Positions 19,101 to 26,959 of a stretch of 37,613 nt of DNA are shown piece after piece. This DNA comes from a virus. Both the position numbers and the translations under genes were made by a program. Numbering within the stretch: position 1 is the stretch's first letter; every line of letters begins with the position of its first letter. The notes under the pieces were generated by a model. That model was not told the DNA's origin and did no database searches. It worked only from the letters and a program-made list of their open reading frames with translations. Where the stretch lies: positions 1 through 37,613 of IMG/VR virus record IMGVR_UViG_3300010151_000046. One strand, written 5' to 3'.

Positions 19101-22100
19101 ATCTGGCCTTCTATTTCGGTTTGACGGCGGGACTCTATGTTGGGGAATTTATGCCTATACTTGCTTCTTGTCAAGATGGTATCTTCTACCATGTTTCTAA
19201 TATTCTTAGAGAAGGCAGAAGATCCTGGTACCAATTGCTGAAGCATTACTCCCAAAGCCGTATCTAGCCATTTATAATAAGAAATATACTTATCTAAATT
19301 GGGAGTGTTTTCTATCCTTTCATAGAAAAGCTGGCGGAGCTTTGCCATGTCCTTGTACTCGCCGCGATATTTGTTGACTCCTTCTCCAATTAAATTATTA
19401 AACTCTACAATGCCGGCAAACATATTCAACATTTCTTCTGAAATTGTTTGATACATGCTCTTCTCAAATGCAAAGAAATGTTTAACTGGACGAGTCTCTC
19501 TGGTAAACACCAAATCATCTTGGTTTCGAATCTCTACCATGTCATGGCTATTCAAAACTTCAGGCAATTGATATCTTGCAGATGCTATATAATTTGTATC
19601 AACCGCGGCGGTGGTGCTTGTTTTAAAGAAATAGCCGCGGGCATTATATTGATTGCCAACAATAGAGGACATATCTGTGTCCCTGAATCTTCTCAGTGAC
19701 AATGAACCTGAAGAAAAGTCTTTAACTAAAAACTCGCCAGATGGATCAGAGCCTGTAACATTTGAAAAATCCCAATTCAGAGCCAGTGTCTCATATTCTG
19801 GCATCCACACTCCAGTCAATGGAGTCTCAAGCAAATATGCACTCTTATAGGGGTTTCGAACTCCGTAATTTTCTGTATCTCTCGCATGAGCTTGTATTGT
19901 ATTGTTTTTTAAATAACTTTCCCAGTGCCTCAAATATCCAACCTTGGCGCTTGAGTATTCGTTAATTGTACCACCGGTTACATTAGTTCTTCGCGCTCCA
20001 ACATAATATCTTCTCGGAACTGTAATGTCGGAATGAATTGCGTTACCACTTAAAGAGAACTCTTCTTGTATTCTATCATACGCCGTGTGTACGCCGTAAA
20101 GGCTGACTTCAACATGGGTGTTTGCGCCGTCATCACCCGGTCCGCCAGTCAAGTATGTGCCTATGCCGTGTGATGTAGCAGGATCAGTCGGTGTTATAGA
20201 GGAAGTCATAACATTTCTTGTTCTTAAGGCGAATGTCCAGCGCTGGTTATCATAAACGCCTTTATACAGGCTTGATGTTGCAATTGTTACATCATTAGAG
20301 CGATCAATCAAGTGGAAGCGTGCATCCTTCGATGATCTTTCGGGACGAACAGCCAAGACTTGATATCCAGAGCCATTTGTTGGCTTAATGTAATCATCCG
20401 GATCCGGATCTGCCTGATCCCATCCGAACAACGAAGAGTCAGTAAAAGTTATTTCATAATAATTTGGCTCCCCAACTTCCTTAATCCTCGGAAATATAAC
20501 CTCTGCCTCTGCTGTGCTGGCAAAATCTTTATGAGAAGCTGATATATAAGTAACCCCTACAGCATCTGGGTTGTCTGCCGAAGTTGCGCCGGGGGAGGAA
20601 ATCCAATGTGTAACAACAGCATCATGATTGTCTGCATGGAAAAAGTTGACATAATTTTTCTTTACAGATCTGGGCTTAAAATTATCTCTCAGCAGATGGG
20701 TGACATTGTCTCCGTAAAGATTAATTTTTATTAACTCATCATCAACACCGAAGCACCTGATTAAGTTTCTAAATGATTTCTCAGTCCCCTTAGTTTTGTA
20801 GATATACACCAAGTTATTATAGACATTTTGATAAATCAGATTTTTGATATCATAAATATCTTGGCTAAATTCTCTATCTTCGTCGCGATTCATAATTGAC
20901 TCTAGAACCGTTGCGTTGGAGAATATCTCTGGCGCTGTTAGTCCGTAGGACTCCAACAAGTGATTAGCAAACGGCAGAGGTTTGCCGCTTGAAGTCTGAT
21001 AATTGACGGCTTTCAAGTCTGTAAGCGCCTCTATTTGAAGATATATAGTATCAAGATAGCTGCCCATTATCTGGGTCAGATTCATAAGTTGATCATTTTC
21101 TTCTCTATCTTCGTCTATCATCCAAGATGGCATAGAATAATATAGGGAACTATTATTTCTTGTATCATGATAACTGGCAGATACTTTAAGATTTGATTTT
21201 AGAGACTGTACATCCGGATGAATCTCATAAATTATTGGATCTTTAAACTCATAAAGATTTGAACCGCTGGATTCAACAATTGCGGATCCTGTGCTTCTAG
21301 CGCCGGAAGCGTAACCTACCCAGATACCATTCGAAATTCTTCCAGAGTAATCGAGAATTGCTGAATCAATGGAGCTATCACCCACGACTCCTTCGTTAAA
21401 CTTATAATAAACGCCCAGTTCAGCATTTGCAACATCAGTATTCGTACCGCCTTTAACTTGATGAAGCCAATTTTTCTTTATCTGTTTGTGATTTCTTCTT
21501 GCCTTCCAATATCTAAATTCATCAATTGAGCCAGAAAGTTTCCCCCAGCCAACCATGCTATCGGCAGGCTTCGCAGAACGAGAAGGCGCTGTTTGCAGGG
21601 CTCCGATGAAGCCCATGAGAGATCCGGTAACTTCTCCAGCAACAGATCCCGTAGCGGTTGTGCTAACAAGCTCGCCGTCTCGATAAAATCTGACTATAGT
21701 TTTATTAGCAACAGCGCGCTCGTTAACAACTGAAAATGCGTAGTGGTGCCACTTATTATCGGCGACAGAAGCAGTCGTGACAGTCGTCCCACCAAGAGGC
21801 ATTGCTTCGAAGCCAGAGCCGTCAGGTGTGTCTTGTACGACACCACCAGACAAGAAAGTAAATCTGAATGGGTTAGCGCCATCTTCGGCATATCCGGATG
21901 CTGTTAATTCTAGACGGAGACGGCCATACTGTGGACTAGAGGAAGTTACTTGATTCCATAAGTCAAAAATAACCTCTTTTTGTGTCTTACTGGCGATAAA
22001 TGATTCTTTCTTTAGCCAGAATTCAACGGTAATTCCGTCATCCAAATTCATTCTTAGATTGGATTCACGGGTACCATCAACACCAAGAGAGGAAGATCTT

Positions 22101-22654
22101 GATGTTGTATATATATTCGTATCATAATAATTAGAGCCAGTGAAAGACTGCGCCAGTGAGCCCGATGGCATGCCGGCAGAAGCACTGTGCGGGCCACCTC
22201 TGACTTCAATATATTCTTTGCCCGTAGGCTCGCCATAGTACAGGTTGGCAGCTATGGGAGAGGTATCACCCGCACCCCAGCCTCCATTGTGATCAGAAGA
22301 ATCATGAGGAGAAAATGTAATATATCCTGTAGTTCTTGGATACAGATTACTTAAAACATATTTATCAATATAAGTTGATTTATTATAGAAATCATTTATA
22401 TCTGCTTCTGTTCCATCGTATGGAAATTGCCTATAAATCCTTTCGATTGAATCATTATAATATTTCTCGGCAGAACCAAATCTTGCAAAATTCTCAGGAT
22501 TAGAATAATCTACCTGTGGTATAAATCTTTCTACATCCGAAAACCTTTCGTCGATGTTCCTATCAGACTCAGCATCTTCTCTGATATCATGGATATTAGT
22601 TGAAGCTAAGATTTTAAGGGATTCATTTTTTTCAAAAAGATCTCTAATGCTCAT
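13172..22654 (-). CDS. Giant 3160-residue virion protein with LamG-like domain
   Basis: A 9.5-kb uninterrupted gene. Residues about 185-400 form a LamG/concanavalin-type beta sandwich: DGITVEFWLKK, then GRLRLELTASG, then KWHHYAFSVVNE, FYRDGELVSTTATG and GSIDEFRYWKARRNHKQIKK. These sites are the classic order of that fold, which commonly binds sugars. A long beta-rich middle follows with no motif I recognise. A distinct, better-ordered region around residues 2880-3085 includes PVLDFVTFTEEVQPIVMHI and YSYNWPYDFFSLIELAKID. The end is a disordered Pro/Thr tail with eleven consecutive Thr. It lies two genes after the gp6-like protein, the slot occupied by wedge and fibre-anchoring proteins gp7-gp10 in T4, so a baseplate-peripheral, host-contacting role is a fair inference. 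It is far longer than any T4 baseplate protein. The start has GGAG and TAGG upstream. Confidence 0.82.
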   Translation of the reverse strand: MSIRDLFEKNESLKILASTNIHDIREDAESDRNIDERFSDVERFIPQVDYSNPENFARFGSAEKYYNDSIERIYRQFPYDGTEADINDFYNKSTYIDKYVLSNLYPRTTGYITFSPHDSSDHNGGWGAGDTSPIAANLYYGEPTGKEYIEVRGGPHSASAGMPSGSLAQSFTGSNYYDTNIYTTSRSSSLGVDGTRESNLRMNLDDGITVEFWLKKESFIASKTQKEVIFDLWNQVTSSSPQYGRLRLELTASGYAEDGANPFRFTFLSGGVVQDTPDGSGFEAMPLGGTTVTTASVADNKWHHYAFSVVNERAVANKTIVRFYRDGELVSTTATGSVAGEVTGSLMGFIGALQTAPSRSAKPADSMVGWGKLSGSIDEFRYWKARRNHKQIKKNWLHQVKGGTNTDVANAELGVYYKFNEGVVGDSSIDSAILDYSGRISNGIWVGYASGARSTGSAIVESSGSNLYEFKDPIIYEIHPDVQSLKSNLKVSASYHDTRNNSSLYYSMPSWMIDEDREENDQLMNLTQIMGSYLDTIYLQIEALTDLKAVNYQTSSGKPLPFANHLLESYGLTAPEIFSNATVLESIMNRDEDREFSQDIYDIKNLIYQNVYNNLVYIYKTKGTEKSFRNLIRCFGVDDELIKINLYGDNVTHLLRDNFKPRSVKKNYVNFFHADNHDAVVTHWISSPGATSADNPDAVGVTYISASHKDFASTAEAEVIFPRIKEVGEPNYYEITFTDSSLFGWDQADPDPDDYIKPTNGSGYQVLAVRPERSSKDARFHLIDRSNDVTIATSSLYKGVYDNQRWTFALRTRNVMTSSITPTDPATSHGIGTYLTGGPGDDGANTHVEVSLYGVHTAYDRIQEEFSLSGNAIHSDITVPRRYYVGARRTNVTGGTINEYSSAKVGYLRHWESYLKNNTIQAHARDTENYGVRNPYKSAYLLETPLTGVWMPEYETLALNWDFSNVTGSDPSGEFLVKDFSSGSLSLRRFRDTDMSSIVGNQYNARGYFFKTSTTAAVDTNYIASARYQLPEVLNSHDMVEIRNQDDLVFTRETRPVKHFFAFEKSMYQTISEEMLNMFAGIVEFNNLIGEGVNKYRGEYKDMAKLRQLFYERIENTPNLDKYISYYKWLDTALGVMLQQLVPGSSAFSKNIRNMVEDTILTRSKYRHKFPNIESRRQTEIEGQIKGIYELTYNWRKGHAPMYSSDTKTVHPQPQGKNCLWWLHRAERHGASATSDKASIDHASSLVAVIDEQRNNFKRVGFSFVSASVPEFTALQGTPGISKFGINNIPIYAGSYYPNNRFSRPYRLFVATGFNSKAILGAWNSSLGPGSNPVIGPSSKYTYWRHATSFTETTTFIEITNLKEIGACDKNPHPVHPPDGVFPVREKGPIIIAEAVDGKGNTFKSSMVTPFSLYKNSVSTGYKSVLSGITVSKRDGTSAAGGIELNNLHQDVVETGEVSMQGPFAEKYVGGLPHRHVDLNTSKAGSLDSLSSRPEGWKFTISSTGVKILHQDSDKPRGDYYRNVKAKRPVNIRNIQALTGTAKLNKIGNFANHYELVQTSDRSINNRAFVKNEGFGGMLPSNTDASLITDIMDYKKADFSIAKSPLGATKHVIVERFSAPGGPETAADANGGHGIDAYSGQYSPYNNLNYRNLSVRLPLRTLLANHANQFGFAFDSFAGTRTSTVSKHDYSGIPAFHKTNRNSALRHELSGSRTTSETTTRAPVHDNYYVTHEIPQSDTQYWWITGALANNFPEHRTVVLGHPHPDGTYSSSVSLTYRDGVTVGPGYIPAYNFVSASDYVTKARTNNVRYWGSPETFDKRANDATYSKGLYTTDFIGLNGNIVQIFDTDTLTLSGNAQSGQTNKVIFQYVNTVNGSDTGEFISSPVGGGAYEGQSAAVLNSLSLNRNGPYGYPTWKQIRVGETRIGRYLGDNNYITYTPSPGLHRVKETKGSRIDMIDRFGATRVHKEPPVVSDYFPLKFVLGITTATTAISRPIRMKSTYGNYRSGFSDPSLNRARGFIKPPPLSYETITGLYLDGGLEDPSSPVNSFINLCYKETIYPKEVNTYLRKVRQRDGYANNFWRLSQKDRAVLGKSKLSFNEIKAANTTFGSGQKRSSWNLDAIADAAFLGDGGVSGSITGSDSGMLQDYSAYVHSGLKAGLTASVCYARPHMLSATASLRSWTGPEVKETGSTSLAKSGAPLGRIQLFGGLTRWEAGEQAGKINDLGTFVSRSTTPAYDSYEEYSDDLRSIAQEYSVVPEFRISDHMEFYMNKRNGNFLVDNPKFLSIFGASSASLPQNSSQDKFYKIFTNSDFMKYFASIKRDHKELMNPTELTLTCKAAMKFLPYDGFYPSERTAQIATQFSKSYANHISYQGADASVGTSMRLRPILAPFFSPGIMFNTIKAGVACDWPIYTGSYKVHNPWNGDNSKKTDYFLIATASDPTLDSKGKLAGWDYRVPFEALAEPEKYIKNITFVDMEPHPSAAINVTCSWGGSGDQLYKMMSQNFLAEVPEFFLPKGEFSTLTSVPESQILPFDTGSVYGMRIKIRKSYHQERQPEALGTIGYFVPQDTIRDRSRLQESFTMYSRPSAFGPPVSGRNGIGHAHSSKQYDHLKIADSLQGINPSFTPPYYHGEAWCDIIVRPSSSYVSLDDILADSQKIYWRFDNRRLPAPANNTHPYGDLNINRFSMQLSSSFNLFQKASGKIIQYDILGNPMSVQDDETGNTTTWVMQPKFETPMYNFSDSGVHPISDGHKTLTIPTNCSESVAKGMWHQFGVTPTDPQKGIFLEVSDIPQSWQTKRVPMFNSGSHGSAHSIDVNQGSWDNSEYASIYNSGGSIESLLDKVNFPKRSVKLGQTAKKKIVREGVVAIPFMINKGKRKFFNLDKEMVKGILGMPNVSKMVPGDSVRQQIESMKKYVMPPVLDFVTFTEEVQPIVMHIFDFEYEFSQDDLSHMWQNLQPPSGKIVKKSEVKVTQKLLINEMFGEMGECAGSPLEDRLRWMVFKVKQRANADYFSKVAGYDQQTDPRFKFGIKVGRAMTGDQKIAEYSYNWPYDFFSLIELAKIDAELCFGPYDDSTPEELKYDTDRGKIEKGITPHDTDRPPRPDTPSPVPPSATAGTTAVGTTSQPTTTTTTTTTTTKVTQSQPVADASKSFNNALPERK
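13241..13280. repeat. Threonine triplet tract
   Basis: A near-perfect run of ACN triplets on the minus strand encodes eleven consecutive Thr followed by KVT near the end of the 3160-residue protein. Units are mostly ACC with ACA and ACT variants. Being triplet-based, slippage would alter linker length without breaking the frame. Confidence 0.8.
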
Positions 22655-22662
22655 AAGTTAAC

Positions 22663-24717
22663 CTACTCCACTCTAAATTTGAAAGTTTCTGGCTGCTCTA
22701 CCCAAGATCCTATGGATCCATTATAGTAAGCCAATTTGATTGCATATGCGTATCCTGGTTCGAAAATACCCATATCTAAATCAAAATAATTACCAGAGAC
22801 ATCGTATGACATTTGTGTGTGGAGCAAACTTCCTGTCCCATACGGTATCACATCTAGCTCATCAATTATTCTATATACACTATAGGAACCACTATCAATA
22901 ATTAAAGTTTTTGTCTCCGTTGACGCCTTTGTATAAATAGTTGGATTCCAATCTTTTTGTCTGGTGTAAATCCTAAATCTTGCCTGCTCATTCTTAGAAT
23001 ATATAGATTTTAAATTAGTAATGTTGGGTGCATACGAAGTAGCGGGGTTTAGAGCAGGTGTGTCGAATTTTTTGGGATAGAAGGAAGATGTCAGAAATTC
23101 TATTCTTCCTGTCTGGCTGTGCCCTCCGCAATTTGCCCACACTGCATATACTTTTGTTAAATTCGAAGAAAAAAGACGACTAGGCGGATTATAATCACTA
23201 GTTGAGGATGTGATTGCAAAAGAAGCAGAATATATGCCCGTTGAGACATAGCCTCCAGTAATAACTGTATTTCCGGCGGCTACTACACCTCCTCCCTGTG
23301 GGAGCAACACCGAAGATGTTGATGGAGAATTGTTCCCTATTGAGCCCGAATAAAGCTCTACCCAAATAGGGCCAGTACCGATATCGGGAATGTTTCTTAG
23401 TTGCCCTCTGACATAGTTATACATGTATATCGTATTTAAATTCTCTGCCTGTGGGGCTAGCGAACTGCTAAACCATGCGTTTCCCGTATCATCCTTCGTC
23501 GCGTCGTTCCAGCGCGCCTCAAGGCAGGGGCGTTTATAGAAGAATTCTGTGCCTCGGGCAAAGAATTTCTTTGTGTAATATGAAGTTGTTGATCCAGTAA
23601 CATTGTTAATCATTCCATTGTGATCTGTTCCCGCTCTTGATCCACCTGACTCAAACTTAGCTTCTTGTGATCCCGTAAGACGAACAATGAACCCGTGATT
23701 CTTTTTGCCGTAAGCCGTGTCATAATCATACCATTCGTACACCAAATCCGTAACATTAATTTGTAAATCTGCTGTTGGGCCGCTGCCGGTGACACCAGAT
23801 GTGCCAGCGCCAAAAGATGCGGTATATACTGGAGACTCTATGAAGCGGCCGCCTGCTCTTTCCCAAGCAACCCTAGAGCCCTCATCGCCGTCCTGTCTAT
23901 AAACCCAATTAGAGCCACCGGCGCCGTTTGTCAGATCCGTATACCCTTCCATGTCCAATCCGTTACCCTCGAACCATGTACCTGTTACTGCCTGTGTTAC
24001 CAAGATAGCGTCTTTTGGAAGGGTTTGTCCATGTTCAGCGTTGAATAACCTTAGATAAAAGTTGGCGCCGTTTGTGCCGTTAGTAAACGCCGATGTGGTT
24101 ACGGAAGATCCATCACCCTCGGTACCGTTCGCGGTAATATTGTCTGGTATTGTTACAGTGGTGTTTCCTGCCGAGCCTCTTTTCTTTTGTGTTAGCTCAA
24201 TCGAAGTCTCGTCGGTATATGACGACGGCGAGAGAGTCATCTTTAGAGTGCCGGCTGCGATTGCAGCAGTAAATGCCACATGCATAGCTTGTGCTGCTTT
24301 TGCCGTTGTATCTGCCCCGCTCGTGCCGATTAAGGTTGCGGTAGATGCGCTGATCGACTTTGAGCTATCAGTGGTGAATGTAACCGATGTTCCATCTGCG
24401 TTCCTAATAATTAATTCTGAATCGTCATCGTCCTCTAAATCAGTTGTGCCGGCAAAAGTACAAGAAGCTTTGCCCGACAGTTTCAACTTTCCTGCGGTGG
24501 CATCCGAATTAATCGTATTTGCGGCGCCGCTCAAATCAAATTTAATCAACGCTCTCGAAAGCTCTTGTGAGCCCGATGATTCCTGCCCATAGATAGAATA
24601 CACTTCTAGTATATCAGAAAGCCCCATATTCGCACCGGTGCCTCGGGTTTTTAGATCGCCTTGAAATGCATTAGTTATTGTATTGTCTGCACTTGCATAA
24701 TATCTTTTAATAGCCAT
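22663..24717 (-). CDS. DNRLRE-like virion protein with an inserted domain
   Basis: A 684-residue protein. The N-terminus (RYYASADNTITNAF, then QELSRALIKFDLSG at 51-64) and the later segment LVTQAVTGTWFEGNG (about 239-253) resemble the split halves of a DNRLRE-type beta sandwich, a fold of surface proteins. Between them residues about 80-218 look like an extra Thr/Ser/Ala-rich domain: RNADGTSVTFTTDSSK, AMHVAFTAAIAAGTLKM, then ELTQKKRGSAGNTTVTI. The remaining 430 residues are beta-rich without an enzyme motif. The ATG overlaps the gp6 stop (TAATG), so translation is coupled. Directly after gp6, this is the position of gp7/gp8 in T4, but no sequence likeness to those is seen. It is most likely a baseplate-associated structural protein. 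Confidence 0.8.
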   Translation of the reverse strand: MAIKRYYASADNTITNAFQGDLKTRGTGANMGLSDILEVYSIYGQESSGSQELSRALIKFDLSGAANTINSDATAGKLKLSGKASCTFAGTTDLEDDDDSELIIRNADGTSVTFTTDSSKSISASTATLIGTSGADTTAKAAQAMHVAFTAAIAAGTLKMTLSPSSYTDETSIELTQKKRGSAGNTTVTIPDNITANGTEGDGSSVTTSAFTNGTNGANFYLRLFNAEHGQTLPKDAILVTQAVTGTWFEGNGLDMEGYTDLTNGAGGSNWVYRQDGDEGSRVAWERAGGRFIESPVYTASFGAGTSGVTGSGPTADLQINVTDLVYEWYDYDTAYGKKNHGFIVRLTGSQEAKFESGGSRAGTDHNGMINNVTGSTTSYYTKKFFARGTEFFYKRPCLEARWNDATKDDTGNAWFSSSLAPQAENLNTIYMYNYVRGQLRNIPDIGTGPIWVELYSGSIGNNSPSTSSVLLPQGGGVVAAGNTVITGGYVSTGIYSASFAITSSTSDYNPPSRLFSSNLTKVYAVWANCGGHSQTGRIEFLTSSFYPKKFDTPALNPATSYAPNITNLKSIYSKNEQARFRIYTRQKDWNPTIYTKASTETKTLIIDSGSYSVYRIIDELDVIPYGTGSLLHTQMSYDVSGNYFDLDMGIFEPGYAYAIKLAYYNGSIGSWVEQPETFKFRVE
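24064..24480 (-). other. Inserted Thr/Ala-rich domain within the DNRLRE-like protein
   Basis: This stretch encodes residues about 80-218 of the 684-residue protein. It interrupts an otherwise continuous DNRLRE-like pattern and seems richer in G and C than the neighbouring DNA. The opposite strand is open across it (24062-24592), which reflects that composition. Its order (DGTSVTF strand, helix AAQAMHVAFTAAI, strand, GSAGNTTVTI) resembles small modules repeated in environmental phage structural proteins. The boundaries are approximate. Confidence 0.5.
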
Positions 24718-26513
24718 TATTCTATCGTTCCTCTGATATCGGAATTGGCAAATTTTAGCTCCATGGCAACATTTTCAGGAACCATAAGATATCTGCCATC
24801 TGCCGAAAGATTTTCCGCGAAGTCAAAACCGTAATCTGAATATAGTCCCCCTGTTTTCGGAACAATCTCCACATTCTTTACATCAACGATGCCGGGAACT
24901 CGTTTGTTTAAAATATTATATACATCAGTTACATATACCGGCTCTCCCATATATTTTGGGTGCCTAAATTCAACAGCCAAAGCTCTTTGTGCATCTGATA
25001 AAACTTTATATTTATTAACATCTGGGTGTGAAATTGCTGAAAACTTTATCCCAAAATTAACGACCTTGCCATCTAATATGTCTATTGTGTCGTGTATCAT
25101 TTTATATTTGTTAAGCCACATTTTTAAATTTTCTTTAAGGGTGCTGCTAGGAATCGTCAAAAGGCTGAAATCATTTTCAGCTAGAACATACATATTTAGA
25201 TTTCTCTTAAACGAATCCGGATCTCTCAACACCCTTACTCTCTTGACTGCGCCCAGACTTGACGGCATGCCATAAGCAATGGCTTCAAAATCCTGTAATG
25301 TTACTGCCCTATTTTGAGTCGCGAAATGATCAATCGCCCTCATTCTATATTCTTCTTTTGAAATGCCAGTAACACTACCAACGATAGCCTCTTCATTGGA
25401 TGCCTCAAAAGATGATTTAATTTGATTCCTTACTTTACTCGACACCAATGTCGGATCAGCAAAATCTAACACTGCCGAAGAGACTCTGTTGAGGGCACCA
25501 ATAGCAGCATTAGTGTTCTCTCTTGAGTTGGCTCTATAAGATACTGTCAAAGTAGTGTTTGCCGGGGCTACTCCAAATTTATCTGTATCCAAAAGCTTTG
25601 CTGGATCGAATGTGCTATCTGTTATGTAATTCCTAGAATGCATCTTCAGTACCAATTCGCTGGGCTCTGCTATCGAAGAAGTGTTTAGCTCAGAGTCAGA
25701 ACCATAGCCAAACTGCAAATAAAACTTGCCATCTATTTTCTCAAGAGTAAACCTTCTAGGAACAACGAATGGTTTTAGTATTGTCGGAACAGTAGTGTTA
25801 TCATCGCCATAATTTGTGACAGACTTATATACAACATTTTGAGTGAGATGATCAACTTGAAAATATTCGTGTCCCTCTGAATCAAAAACTGATATGATTT
25901 CAGAAATTCTTGTTGATGCTAATTTAACTTTTCGGAATTTCTGAAATTGTCCCAGAATTATATTCTCTCTACTGAACTCGCCGGAAACCACTTTTCCATA
26001 ATTCTTTACAGCATAGGAAGTTGGAACTCCCGTCGAATTATTAACTCTCGCCACAACAGTGTCGCTGTTTGGGTTGTCGAATCTAACATCTTCATCTAAA
26101 ACATATGTATTTCCATTTTTAGATGTTAATGTTGATCCTCGCTTCAATATCGGAAGATAATTCATGTTTGGGCCCAATCCAGTGTCATTTGCTGGGATTA
26201 TAACATAAAGCGTAGCCACTCCAGTTGATACGGAATTTTCAGCATGTTTGTACCCCAATTGCCGACCGACTCTGACAATATTATCGTATTCAACAGCAGT
26301 ATCTAGGAAAGATTCATTCGTCTGATAGTCCAAGTAGAAAGATAATACATCTCCTGCATATGCAACAGTATCCAGCATCAAAGAGCCGAAAGAAGCCTGA
26401 TTGAAGTCCTTATAAGTTTCTGGATAATAGCGTCTTGCATACTCTACTAAGTCGCTCTTAATCTCATTGAAATCTTTGCTCGTATACCTAATAGGGATTT
26501 TCTTGTTTGCCAT
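24717..26513 (-). CDS. 6: Baseplate wedge protein, gp6 / baseplate J-like
   Basis: A 598-residue protein, close to T4 gp6 (660 residues). The N-terminus has the hallmark of the family: PIRYTSKDFNEIKSDLVEYA, then DFNQASFGSLMLDTVAYAGD and LSFYLDYQTNESFLDTAV. The central motif RAVTLQDFEAIAYGMPSSLG (near residue 401-420) followed by VKRVRVLRD is the typical J-like core. In T4, gp6 dimers form the continuous inner ring of the baseplate that joins the wedges and drives the hexagon-to-star change. It follows gp25 by 32 bases and overlaps the next gene, fitting the gp25-gp6 wedge partnership known in contractile injection systems. The ribosome binding site is AGAAGGAA. The gap upstream contains an ACTATTTA motif. 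Confidence 0.9.
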   Translation of the reverse strand: MANKKIPIRYTSKDFNEIKSDLVEYARRYYPETYKDFNQASFGSLMLDTVAYAGDVLSFYLDYQTNESFLDTAVEYDNIVRVGRQLGYKHAENSVSTGVATLYVIIPANDTGLGPNMNYLPILKRGSTLTSKNGNTYVLDEDVRFDNPNSDTVVARVNNSTGVPTSYAVKNYGKVVSGEFSRENIILGQFQKFRKVKLASTRISEIISVFDSEGHEYFQVDHLTQNVVYKSVTNYGDDNTTVPTILKPFVVPRRFTLEKIDGKFYLQFGYGSDSELNTSSIAEPSELVLKMHSRNYITDSTFDPAKLLDTDKFGVAPANTTLTVSYRANSRENTNAAIGALNRVSSAVLDFADPTLVSSKVRNQIKSSFEASNEEAIVGSVTGISKEEYRMRAIDHFATQNRAVTLQDFEAIAYGMPSSLGAVKRVRVLRDPDSFKRNLNMYVLAENDFSLLTIPSSTLKENLKMWLNKYKMIHDTIDILDGKVVNFGIKFSAISHPDVNKYKVLSDAQRALAVEFRHPKYMGEPVYVTDVYNILNKRVPGIVDVKNVEIVPKTGGLYSDYGFDFAENLSADGRYLMVPENVAMELKFANSDIRGTIE

Positions 26514-26534
26514 GTATAATGTTCCTTCTCACAG

Positions 26535-26542
26535 TAAATAGT
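26535..26542 (-). promoter_or_regulatory. ACTATTTA motif before the gp6-like gene
   Basis: Minus-strand ACTATTTA begins four bases after the gp25 stop codon and ends 21 bases before the gp6 ATG. It is one of four copies found only in gaps of the virion gene block. Confidence 0.45.
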
Positions 26543-26545
26543 TAA

Positions 26546-26935
26546 TTAAGCCGAAATTGATAGCGACAAAACATTGGAAGAGCCAAAAGGCTGTATAATA
26601 TACTCTATTCTCAGTCCTAAAAAGTTATCTGGTATCTCCGGATTTGTTAGTGGCGTGTTCAAATAAATTTTTCGGATTGATACATATGGGATATATTTAG
26701 ACACCTGCTCAAATATTTCCGTTTCTAAGGTGGCATAGACTCTCTCGTGATTTTGAAGAAATAGATATGTCCTAATTCCCACGCCAAAGTCAGGATCCAT
26801 GACTCTTTCGCCAGGATTTGTAAAAATTAGCATCTTTAAATTCTGCGCAGCAACCTGTTTAATTGTCTTAAGCAGACCATAGGGCCCATCTTCATATGAA
26901 ATCTCCAAGGGGAGTGCTGCACCAATACCTGACAT
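26546..26935 (-). CDS. 25: Baseplate wedge protein, gp25 / GPW family
   Basis: A 129-residue protein matching the length of T4 gp25 (132 residues). The family core is evident: AAQNLKMLIFTNPGERVMDP, then DFGVGIRTYLFLQN. The conserved NPGER-x-x-x-P-x-x-G-x-G signature is what defines the GPW/gp25 domain. This protein sits at the sheath-baseplate junction, where it and gp6 hold the inner baseplate and prime the sheath for contraction. AAAAGGAG lies about nine bases upstream of the ATG, the strongest binding site in this part. It lies 24 bases after the 2425-residue protein and directly before gp6, the arrangement seen in many contractile systems. Identification is secure. Confidence 0.95.
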   Translation of the reverse strand: MSGIGAALPLEISYEDGPYGLLKTIKQVAAQNLKMLIFTNPGERVMDPDFGVGIRTYLFLQNHERVYATLETEIFEQVSKYIPYVSIRKIYLNTPLTNPEIPDNFLGLRIEYIIQPFGSSNVLSLSISA

Positions 26936-26959
26936 TTTTACTTTCTCCTTTTAATCACG

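Noticed and set aside
24062-24592. 176-codon plus-strand open frame in the DNRLRE-like gene
   Set aside because: It mirrors the composition-shifted inserted domain and has no recognisable product or ribosome binding site.
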